6,121 nt of DNA from Planctomycetota bacterium. GTDB lineage: Bacteria > Planctomycetota > J058 > J103. Shown piece after piece: positions 1 through 6,121 of this stretch. The translations under genes were made by a program, and so were the position numbers. Under the pieces are notes generated by a model, which was not told where the DNA came from, made no database searches, and saw only the letters and a list, made by a program, of their open reading frames with translations. Position 1 is the stretch's first letter, and each line of letters opens with the position of its first letter. The stretch spans positions 1 through 6,121 of the forward strand of contig RFJN01000016.1 of assembly GCA_003694875.1 (NCBI GenBank), in the 5' to 3' direction.

Positions 1-665
1 CCGCACCGGCTGCCGGCTCCGCCGCCCCGCCCGAACTCACCGAGGCGCAGCGCGCCCTCGCGCGCGCGCTGCTCGCGGCCGGTCCCGTCACGGCCGAGTG
101 GGTCGGCGAGCAGCTTGCACGCGCGGGCAAGCTCGGCACGGTGATCGGCAAGGCGCTCGAGCAGACCGGCTACGTGAGCCGCGAGGCGCTGTACGCGACG
201 CTGATCGCGCACCACCGGGTGCCGAAGCTCGATCTGCGTGCGGTGCGCATCCCCACCGAGACGCTCGGCGAGATCCCCGAGCCGCTCGCGCGCGCCCACC
301 GCTTCCTGCCGCTCGAGCGGGTGGGCGATCTGCTCGTGATCGTGGGGCCGTCGATCCACGACGTCGCGGCGATCGAGGCGATCCGTTCGGCGACCGGCTG
401 TCGGCTCGCGCTCGTGCAGTGTCCGGAGGAAGGCTTCGACGAGCTCGTGGAGGCGTCCTACCGCCGCTGGCGGGAGGCGCAGCCGCGCACCCGCGAGATC
501 CCCGACGCACATGCCGCCTCGCTGCTCGGCCGCCGTCTGCCGGCGCAGCAGGCGAGCGAGGCCGAGATGGCGGCGAGCCGTCCGCTCGGACGCGCGCCTC
601 GCAGCGCACGCTGGTCGTGGCGCTACGGTTCGACCGGCCCGGTACCCGCGGTGGAACTCGACTGA
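1..665 (+). CDS. Orphan GspE/PilB N-terminal (MshEN-like) domain protein, 5' end outside window
   Basis: The reading frame is open from the left edge (first full codon at 3) to TGA at 663-665, giving 220 visible residues. A short Ala/Pro-rich stretch (visible residues 1-10) leads into a MshEN/GspE-N type domain at about 14-155. It has two helical pseudo-repeats, the second being VIGKALEQTGYVSREAL at 47-63, then LDLRAVRIP (77-84), an ELARRYR-like EPLARAHRFLPL (93-104), a hydrophobic strand DLLVIVGPS (109-117) and a final alpha/beta unit. In type II secretion and type IV pilus ATPases this domain precedes the ATPase and in some members binds cyclic di-GMP. Here it ends after a low-complexity Arg/Ala-rich tail (about 156-220) with no Walker motifs, so it cannot be a motor ATPase by itself. 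The first pseudo-repeat lacks the usual LG pair (it reads LARALLAAG), so ligand binding is uncertain. A GTG at 141 would cut the domain, so I favour a start upstream of the window. The gene lies 42 bases before polX in the same direction. Its role is unknown; signalling or scaffolding is inference. Confidence 0.8.
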   Translation, partial: APAAGSAAPPELTEAQRALARALLAAGPVTAEWVGEQLARAGKLGTVIGKALEQTGYVSREALYATLIAHHRVPKLDLRAVRIPTETLGEIPEPLARAHRFLPLERVGDLLVIVGPSIHDVAAIEAIRSATGCRLALVQCPEEGFDELVEASYRRWREAQPRTREIPDAHAASLLGRRLPAQQASEAEMAASRPLGRAPRSARWSWRYGSTGPVPAVELD

Positions 666-679
666 CCGCGGCGCCGCGG
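666..679. repeat. 14-bp perfect palindrome between MshEN-domain gene and polX
   Basis: CCGCGGCGCCGCGG starts on the base after the upstream stop codon and equals its own reverse complement. As RNA it could fold into a 5-bp stem with a GCGC loop. No U-tract follows, so a classic intrinsic terminator is unlikely. It could be an operator, a weak RNA stabiliser or a chance product of very high GC content. Confidence 0.3.
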
Positions 680-695
680 CGCCCGCAGGCCAGGG

Positions 696-700
696 GGAGG
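696..700 (+). promoter_or_regulatory. Ribosome binding site of polX
   Basis: GGAGG lies 7 bases before the GTG at 708, within a purine-rich run (693-705). It supports GTG 708 as the polX start. The protein N-terminus from this codon matches the usual start of bacterial PolX proteins. Confidence 0.75.
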
Positions 701-707
701 GAGGGTC

Positions 708-2453
708 GTGGACAACGCCGAGATCGCCGCGCACCTCGAGCAGCTCGCCGACCTGTCCGAGATCGCGGGCGAGAACCCCTTCAAGGTGCGCGCCTACCGC
801 GCGGCCGCGGCCCGCATCCGCGACCTTCCCACCCCGGTGCAGGAGCTGTTGCGCGAGGGCGGACTCGAGGCGCTCGAGCAGCTTCCCGGCATCGGGGAGC
901 GGATCGCGACCAAGATCGTGCAGTTGCTCGAGACCGGCGAGATCGAGGCGCTGCGCAAGCTGCGCGAGCGCGTGCCGGTGGGGCTGCTCGATGTGCTCGC
1001 GATCGAGGGCGTCGGTCCGAAGAAGGCGCGCGCGTTCTGGCAGCAGCTCGGGATCACGAACGTCGACGAGCTCGAGCGCGCGGCACGGGCGGGCAAGCTG
1101 CGCACGCTGCCGGGCATGGGAGAGCGCAGCGAACGCAAGATCCTTGCGGCGATCGAGCGCTGGCGCGCCCACCAGGGCCGCTACCTGCTGCCGGACGCCG
1201 AGGCGGACATGCGGCGGGTGCTCGCGGCGATCCGCGAGACGGGCGACGCGCACCGACTCGAGGCGGCGGGCTCGCTGCGGCGTCGACGCGAGACGATCGG
1301 CGATCTCGACGTGCTGGTGTCGGCCTCGCGCAGCGACCGCATCATGGAGGCGGTGCGCGCCCTGTCGCGCGAGGTGCTGGGCCTGGGCGAGACGCGTGCG
1401 GCGGTGGTGTTGCGCTCGGGCATGCACTGCGACGTGCGCGTGGTGGACGATCGCAGCTGGGGCTCGGCGCTGCACTACTTCACCGGTTCGAAGGCGCACA
1501 GCGTGGCGCTGCGCGGTCTCGCACGCTCGCAGGGGCTCACGATCAACGAGTACGGGGTCTTCCGGCTGCGCGAGGACGGAACTGCGGGCGAACGGATCGC
1601 CGGGGACGAGGAGCCGGAGGTGTTCCTCGCGCTCGGACTCGACTACATTCCGCCGGAGCTGCGCGAGAACCGCGGCGAGATCGAGGCGGCGGCGGCGGGA
1701 ACGCTGCCGGTGCTGATCGAGCGGGCGGATGTGTGCGGCGACCTGCACGTGCACACCACCTGGAGCGACGGGCGCGAGAGCATCGAGACCATGGCACGCG
1801 CGGCGATCGAGCGCGGCCACCGCTACATCGCGATCACCGACCACTCGGCGCGGCTCGCCATGACGGGGGGTCTCGACGCAAAGCGTCTGCGCGAGCAGTG
1901 GCGCGAGATCGAGGCGGCGCAGCGCAGCGTGGGCGACGCGATCCGGCTGCTGCGCGGGATCGAGGTGGACATCCTCGAGGACGGCACGCTGGACATGCCG
2001 GCGGACGCGCTCGCCGAGCTCGACGTGGTGGTGGCGAGTGTGCACTCGCACTTCGGCCAGGACCTCGAGACCATGACGGCGCGGCTTCTTCGCGCGATCG
2101 AGTCGGGACGAGTCGATATCCTCGGCCACCCCACGGGGCGGCTGCTGTTGCGTCGTGATCCGTACGCCTTCGACCCCGAGCGCGTGTTCGCCGCGGCGAA
2201 GGCGGCGGGGGTGGCGCTCGAGATCAACGCCTCGCCGTTGCGGCTCGATCTGTCCGACACCCTGGCGAAGGCGGCGCACGAGGCCGGTTGCGCACTCGTG
2301 ATCAGCACCGACGCCCACCACCCCACCCACCTCGACTTCCTGCGCTACGGGGTGGACGTGGCGCGTCGGGGCTGGTGCGAGCGTCGGCACGTGCTCAACA
2401 CCGAACCCGATCCGGAGCGACTGCTCGCCCGGCTGCACGAGGGCCACCGATGA
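708..2453 (+). CDS. polX: DNA polymerase X with C-terminal PHP phosphoesterase domain
   Basis: The 581-residue product has the full bacterial PolX architecture and the family's usual length (about 570-580). Bacterial PolX fills short gaps in DNA repair, while its PHP domain supplies Mn-dependent 3'-5' exonuclease and end-cleaning activity. An N-terminal 8-kDa-like helical domain (1-60) is followed by helix-hairpin-helix motifs LPGIGERIATKI (59-70), IEGVGPKKARAF (99-110) and LPGMGERSERKI (134-145). The palm has AGSLRRRRETIGDLDV, with GS at 188-189 and catalytic Asp199 and Asp201. Asp242 (CDVRV) is the likely third carboxylate. YFTGS (257-261) and TINEYG (278-283) match Pol beta nucleotide-binding motifs. 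The PHP domain (about 343-570) keeps all its metal ligands by position: His347, His349, Asp354, His379, Glu419, His446, His474, Asp535 and His537. Both activities therefore look intact. The start is GTG with GGAGG 7 bases upstream. The stop overlaps the ligA start (ATGA), which implies translational coupling. Family assignment is secure; a role in base excision or gap repair is inferred from the family. Confidence 0.97.
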   Translation: MDNAEIAAHLEQLADLSEIAGENPFKVRAYRAAAARIRDLPTPVQELLREGGLEALEQLPGIGERIATKIVQLLETGEIEALRKLRERVPVGLLDVLAIEGVGPKKARAFWQQLGITNVDELERAARAGKLRTLPGMGERSERKILAAIERWRAHQGRYLLPDAEADMRRVLAAIRETGDAHRLEAAGSLRRRRETIGDLDVLVSASRSDRIMEAVRALSREVLGLGETRAAVVLRSGMHCDVRVVDDRSWGSALHYFTGSKAHSVALRGLARSQGLTINEYGVFRLREDGTAGERIAGDEEPEVFLALGLDYIPPELRENRGEIEAAAAGTLPVLIERADVCGDLHVHTTWSDGRESIETMARAAIERGHRYIAITDHSARLAMTGGLDAKRLREQWREIEAAQRSVGDAIRLLRGIEVDILEDGTLDMPADALAELDVVVASVHSHFGQDLETMTARLLRAIESGRVDILGHPTGRLLLRRDPYAFDPERVFAAAKAAGVALEINASPLRLDLSDTLAKAAHEAGCALVISTDAHHPTHLDFLRYGVDVARRGWCERRHVLNTEPDPERLLARLHEGHR

Positions 2454-4558
2454 GCGGCAAGCGTTCGCACGGCCACACCGACGACGACCTCGAGGCGCTG
2501 CGTCGGCGCGCCGAAGAGCTGCGTCGCGAGATCGCCGAGCACGACCGGCACTACTACCTCGAGGACGCGCCGGTCATATCGGACGCCGAGTACGACCGGC
2601 TCCTGGACGAGCTGATCGCGATCGAGACGGCGCACCCGGAGCTGATCACGCCCGATTCGCCCACGCAGCGGGTGGGACCGCCGGAACTGGTGACCGAGTT
2701 CCGACCGGTCGAGCACGCGCTGCCCATGCTCAGCCTCTCCAAGGTGACGAGCGAGAGCGAGTTCCACGACTGGATCGGGCGCATCCGGCGCCAGCTCGGT
2801 CTGCCGGCCGACGCCCCGCTGCCGTGCCACTTCTGCTGCGAGCCCAAGTTCGACGGGCTGAGCGTGGAGCTGGTCTACGAGAACGGCGAGTTCACCCTCG
2901 GTTCGACGCGCGGCAACGGGCTGGTGGGCGAGGACGTGACGCTGAACCTGCGCACGATCCGCTCGATCCCGCGGCGTCTGGAGCGCCGCGGCGGGCACGA
3001 GCCGCCGCGGCTTCTCGAGGTACGCGGCGAAGTGTACATGCCGATCGCGGCGTTTCGCAAGCTCAATCGCGAGCTCGAGAAGGCGGGCGAGCGGGTGTTC
3101 GCCAACCCGCGCAACGCCGCCGCCGGTTCGCTGCGCCAGAAGGATCCCCGGGTGACCGCCCGCCGTCCGCTCGCCTTCTACGCCTGGGGCATCGGACGCT
3201 GGCCGGACAACCCGCACCCCACCCACAGCGCGACCATGCGCGCGCTCGCGCGCTTCGGCTTTCCGGTCTACGAGGACAGCTGCGTCTCGAAGGATCCGAA
3301 GCGCGTCGCCGCCTACCACGCGCGGCTGCTCGAGCGGCGGGCGTCGATGCCGTTCGAGATGGACGGCACGGTGGCGAAGGTGGACGAGTACGCGATCCAG
3401 CGGGAACTCGGCCAGGTGGCGCGCTCTCCGCGCTGGGCGATCGCGTGGAAGTTCCCGCCGATCCAGCGCGAGACGCGGCTGCTGGATATCGGGATCAGCG
3501 TGGGGCGCACCGGCGCTCTCACGCCGTTCGCGATCCTCGAGCCGGTCGAGATCGCCGGGGCGATCGTGCGGCGGGCGAGCCTGCACAACTTCGACGAGAT
3601 CGAGCGCAAGGACATCCGGATCGGCGACTGGGTGTGGGTCGAGCGCGCCGGGGACGTGATCCCCTACGTCGTGGGGCCCATCGTCGAGCGGCGCACCGGC
3701 AAGGAGCGCCGTTTCGTGCCCCCCACCCACTGTCCGGTCTGCGGCGCGCCGGTGGACCGCGCCCCGGGCGAGGCGACCGCGTACTGCACGGGCGCGAGCT
3801 GCCCCGCGCAGCGGGTGCAGCGACTGGTGTACTTCGCCTCGCGCACCGGCATGGACATCGAGGGGCTCGGCGAGAAGCTCGCCACGCAGCTCGTCGAGCG
3901 GGGACTCGTCGAGGACGTGGGCGATCTGTACTTCCTGCGCAAGGAGCAGCTGCTCGAGCTCGAGCGCATGGGGGAAAAGAGCGCGGACAACCTGCTCGGC
4001 GCGATCGAGCGCTCGAAGCGCCAGCCGCTGTCGCGGGTGCTCACCGCGCTCGGGATCCGACACGTCGGGCCGACGGTCGCGCGGCTGCTCGTGCGCCACT
4101 TCCCGTCGATCGACGCGCTCGCCGCCGCGAGCGAGGAGCAGCTCGCCGCGATCCCGCAGATCGGGCCGGTGGTCGCCCACAGCGTGCGCACCTTCTTCTC
4201 CTCGGAGCGCAACCGCGAGGTGATCGAGAAACTGCGCCGCGCGGGCGTGCAGCTCGAGGAGGCCACGACGCACGAGGGTCCGCGTCCGTTCGAGGGCAAG
4301 ACCGTGGTGGTGACGGGGCGGCTCGAGCGCTGGACGCGCAGCGAGATCAAGGAGTTTCTCGAGCGGCTCGGGGCGCACGTGGCGAGCAGCGTCTCGAAGC
4401 GCACCGACTTCGTGCTCGCGGGCGAGGACCCCGGCAGCAAGCTCGATCGCGCCCGCGAACTCGGCCGCCCCGTGCTCGACGAGCAGGCGTTCGTGGCCGA
4501 GCTGCGCAAGCTCGGCATCGACCCGGACCCCGGCGTTGAACCGACCGGTCAAGCGTAG
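2450..4558 (+). CDS. ligA: NAD-dependent DNA ligase LigA
   Basis: The 702-residue product seals 5'-phosphate/3'-OH nicks using NAD+, in replication and repair. Domain Ia is at about 13-80 with the HYY (34-36) and DAEYDRL (45-51) NAD-binding motifs. The adenylation domain has the AMP-accepting Lys133 in EPKFDG (131-136), Arg221 in FANPRNAAAGS, the DGTVAKV motif (305-311, Lys310) and Lys334 in AWKFPP. An OB fold follows (about 340-420), then a four-cysteine zinc finger (Cys428, 431, 446, 451), a helix-hairpin-helix region (about 465-600) and a C-terminal BRCT domain (about 612-690, starting RPFEGKTVVVTG). It is somewhat longer than the E. coli enzyme (671 aa), owing to a short N-terminal extension and extra residues around 111-127. 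The open frame extends upstream to an ATG at 2288, but the ATG at 2450 is preferred. It has GAGGG 6 bases upstream, overlaps the polX stop as ATGA, and gives a normal N-terminus; the upstream 54 residues are Arg/Pro-rich shadow sequence inside polX. The catalytic residues I can identify are all present. Confidence 0.97.
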   Translation: MSGKRSHGHTDDDLEALRRRAEELRREIAEHDRHYYLEDAPVISDAEYDRLLDELIAIETAHPELITPDSPTQRVGPPELVTEFRPVEHALPMLSLSKVTSESEFHDWIGRIRRQLGLPADAPLPCHFCCEPKFDGLSVELVYENGEFTLGSTRGNGLVGEDVTLNLRTIRSIPRRLERRGGHEPPRLLEVRGEVYMPIAAFRKLNRELEKAGERVFANPRNAAAGSLRQKDPRVTARRPLAFYAWGIGRWPDNPHPTHSATMRALARFGFPVYEDSCVSKDPKRVAAYHARLLERRASMPFEMDGTVAKVDEYAIQRELGQVARSPRWAIAWKFPPIQRETRLLDIGISVGRTGALTPFAILEPVEIAGAIVRRASLHNFDEIERKDIRIGDWVWVERAGDVIPYVVGPIVERRTGKERRFVPPTHCPVCGAPVDRAPGEATAYCTGASCPAQRVQRLVYFASRTGMDIEGLGEKLATQLVERGLVEDVGDLYFLRKEQLLELERMGEKSADNLLGAIERSKRQPLSRVLTALGIRHVGPTVARLLVRHFPSIDALAAASEEQLAAIPQIGPVVAHSVRTFFSSERNREVIEKLRRAGVQLEEATTHEGPRPFEGKTVVVTGRLERWTRSEIKEFLERLGAHVASSVSKRTDFVLAGEDPGSKLDRARELGRPVLDEQAFVAELRKLGIDPDPGVEPTGQA

Positions 4559-4594
4559 GATTCTCCCACGATCCGCGCCGTAGGATTTCACCAC
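4555..4594 (+). repeat. Imperfect direct repeat beginning at the ligA stop
   Basis: GTAGGATTCTCCCAC (4555-4569) is followed 25 bases later by GTAGGATTTCACCAC (4580-4594), with 12 of 15 positions identical and the first eight exact. The first copy includes the ligA stop codon. The segment is also less GC-rich than its surroundings. It lies 40-79 bases upstream of the candidate sigma-54 promoter. It could be a regulator binding site, a trace of a small duplication, or chance. Confidence 0.35.
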
Positions 4595-4608
4595 AACACC
4601 CTGATGCC

Positions 4609-4624
4609 CCCTTGTCCGACAGGG
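4609..4624. repeat. Short dyad TGTC-C-GACA with CCC/GGG flanks
   Basis: TGTC (4613-4616) and GACA (4618-4621) are exact reverse complements around one base. CCC (4609-4611) and GGG (4622-4624) extend the symmetry except for an unpaired T at 4612. It sits 51 bases after the ligA stop and about 10 bases before the -24 element of the candidate promoter. As RNA it gives only a weak bulged hairpin and has no U-tract, so terminator function is doubtful. A protein-binding site is possible, although sigma-54 enhancer sites are usually farther upstream. Confidence 0.25.
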
Positions 4625-4632
4625 AGTTGCGT

Positions 4633-4648
4633 CGGCACACAGGTTGCT
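4633..4648 (+). promoter_or_regulatory. Candidate sigma-54 (-24/-12) promoter
   Basis: CGGCAC-ACAGG-TTGCT matches the established sigma-54 consensus TGGCAC-N5-TTGCW at all but the first base. The essential GG (4634-4635) and GC (4646-4647) are separated by exactly ten bases. Transcription would start near 4659, leaving a leader of about 40 bases before the ATG at 4700, which has a strong ribosome binding site. A sigma-54 activator gene lies next door, convergent. GG-N10-GC alone is common in such GC-rich DNA, but the fuller match in a true intergenic region is less likely by chance. No start site has been measured. Confidence 0.5.
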
Positions 4649-4654
4649 TCCCGA

Positions 4655-4684
4655 GGTCTGCACGCCATGTGTTCCTCGCAGACC
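4655..4684. repeat. Perfect 7-bp inverted repeat in the leader of the transposase-like ORF
   Basis: GGTCTGC (4655-4661) and GCAGACC (4678-4684) are exact reverse complements separated by 16 bases. The pair lies between the -12 element and the Shine-Dalgarno at 4687. In a transcript reading through from ligA it could form a hairpin close to the ribosome binding site. A transcript starting near 4659 would lack most of the left arm, so in that case it would act only as a DNA site, such as an operator. It might also be a trace of a mobile-element end. Confidence 0.4.
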
Positions 4685-4686
4685 GT

Positions 4687-4693
4687 GGAGGGG
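4687..4693 (+). promoter_or_regulatory. Strong ribosome binding site deciding the start at 4700
   Basis: GGAGGGG is positioned with GGAGG ending 8 bases before ATG 4700. The in-frame ATG at 4604 has no comparable site and would add 32 residues unrelated to the transposase family, so the downstream ATG is chosen. Confidence 0.7.
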
Positions 4694-4699
4694 ACCGTC

Positions 4700-5062
4700 A
4701 TGACAGCGACGCGGATCGAACCGCAGCAGTGGCGCGAGATCGAGGCGCTGCTTCCGAAGCCGCGCGGGCGCCGGGGCCGGCCGTGGCGCGACCACAAGCA
4801 GGTGATCGAGGGCATTCTCTGGAAGCTCGAGACCGGAGCGCCCTGGCGCGATCTGCCGCGGCAGTACGGACCGTGGCAGACCGCCTACGACCGCTTCACG
4901 CGCTGGGGCCGCGACGGCACTTGGGACCGGATCATGGCGGTGCTCGAACGCACCGAGCCCGCCGCCGCCCCGTGTGCGCCCGTGCTGCGCCCGTTCGAGC
5001 TGCGCCGGCCCGTGCACACGGGCCACGCGCCGTCGCCGCACCGCCGTCGTCTCGGCGCCTGA
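4700..5062 (+). CDS. IS5-type transposase N-terminal (DUF4096-like) domain protein, catalytic domain absent
   Basis: The product is 120 residues. Residues 7-82 match the N-terminal DNA-binding domain of IS5-group transposases: QQWREIEALLPKP (9-21), GRRGRPWRDHKQVIEGILW (23-41), TGAPWRDLP (45-53), PWQTAYDRFTRW (58-69) and DGTWDRIM (72-79). In complete elements this is followed by a DDE catalytic domain (starting around a VDGT or VDST motif), in the same ORF or in a second ORF reached by frameshifting. Here it is followed only by an Ala/Pro/Arg-rich tail (83-120). I see no DDE sequence in any frame downstream, where the convergent activator gene starts 9 bases on. It cannot transpose on its own. 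It is either a truncated insertion-sequence remnant whose last part is fortuitous sequence, or a retained stand-alone DNA-binding protein. The strong ribosome binding site and candidate sigma-54 promoter leave the second option open. Codon bias resembles that of its neighbours. Confidence 0.7.
   Translation: MTATRIEPQQWREIEALLPKPRGRRGRPWRDHKQVIEGILWKLETGAPWRDLPRQYGPWQTAYDRFTRWGRDGTWDRIMAVLERTEPAAAPCAPVLRPFELRRPVHTGHAPSPHRRRLGA
5007..5024. repeat. GC-rich inverted repeat (hairpin) near the convergent gene ends
   Basis: GGCCCGTG (5007-5014) and CACGGGCC (5017-5024) are exact reverse complements around CA. As RNA this forms a 7-bp, mostly G-C stem with a GCAC loop. It lies in the non-conserved tail of the transposase-like ORF and about 48 bases past the stop of the minus-strand activator gene. 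It might slow or end transcription from either side, but neither strand has a U-tract, so calling it an intrinsic terminator would be a guess. Confidence 0.35.
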
Positions 5063-5071
5063 GGCGGGCGA

Positions 5072-6121
<1,050 letters not shown>

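Noticed and set aside
103..118. GG-N10-GC spacing resembling a sigma-54 promoter within the first gene
   Set aside because: It reads GGCGA rather than GGCAC and lies inside coding sequence. It shows how often the bare spacing occurs in this GC-rich DNA.
666..679. Intrinsic terminator between the MshEN-domain gene and polX
   Set aside because: The palindrome gives only a 5-bp stem with no U-tract, and polX follows 28 bases later with no evident promoter, so co-transcription is more likely.
98..2158. Plus-strand open frame of 686 codons across the MshEN gene and polX
   Set aside because: It is Arg/Ala/Gly-rich and out of frame with two genes that have clear domain matches. It is a composition shadow.
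2288..2449. Upstream ATG giving LigA a 54-residue N-terminal extension
   Set aside because: The extension is Arg/Pro-rich shadow sequence inside polX. ATG 2450 has a Shine-Dalgarno, overlaps the polX stop and yields a normal LigA N-terminus.
4604..4699. ATG at 4604 as start of the transposase-like ORF
   Set aside because: It has no ribosome binding site, and the added residues overlap the promoter and inverted-repeat signals and do not resemble the family.
2345..5041. Very long minus-strand open frame (898 codons) antisense to ligA and the 3' end of polX
   Set aside because: Its translation is low-complexity and rich in Arg, His, Leu, Ala and Gly with no family motifs. The plus strand of the same DNA encodes clearly recognisable LigA. 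Stop-free antisense frames are expected with strong G/C third-position bias.

Overview
This is a GC-rich (roughly 70% G+C by eye), densely coding bacterial window. Third codon positions are strongly G/C-biased, so long stop-free shadow frames appear on both strands. The genes are bacterial housekeeping and regulatory types: NAD-dependent ligase, bacterial PolX, a MshEN-type domain and a sigma-54 activator. Together with the composition this suggests a high-GC Gram-negative such as a Myxococcota or other deltaproteobacterial-type lineage. That placement is an inference; no single feature proves it.

Layout, left to right. Positions 1-665 (+) hold the 3' part of a gene whose product ends in a GspE/PilB N-terminal (MshEN-like) domain with no ATPase after it. 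Position 708 begins polX (581 aa, bacterial family X polymerase with a PHP phosphoesterase domain), preceded by a good Shine-Dalgarno. Its stop overlaps the start of ligA (702 aa, NAD-dependent DNA ligase) in an ATGA. All three genes point the same way with short gaps, so they probably share a transcript. PolX (gap filling, end processing) and LigA (nick sealing) make a compact repair pair at the end of a base-excision or gap-repair pathway.

After ligA comes the only sizeable non-coding stretch (4559-4699, 141 bases). It is crowded with signals: a direct repeat starting at the ligA stop, a short dyad, a good match to a sigma-54 (-24/-12) promoter, a perfect 7-bp inverted repeat and a strong ribosome binding site. 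These lead into a 120-aa ORF (4700-5062) that is only the N-terminal DNA-binding (DUF4096-like) part of an IS5-type transposase, with no DDE catalytic domain. It is either an insertion-sequence remnant or a stand-alone DNA-binding protein.

Converging on it from the right, with only 9 bases between the stops, is the AAA+ and Fis-type HTH part of a sigma-54-dependent transcriptional activator (5072 to the right edge, minus strand). Its N-terminal sensory region lies outside the window. A candidate sigma-54 promoter beside a sigma-54 activator gene is the most interesting possibility here. A link between the two is not proven by the sequence. I see no tRNA, rRNA, CRISPR array or complete mobile element.
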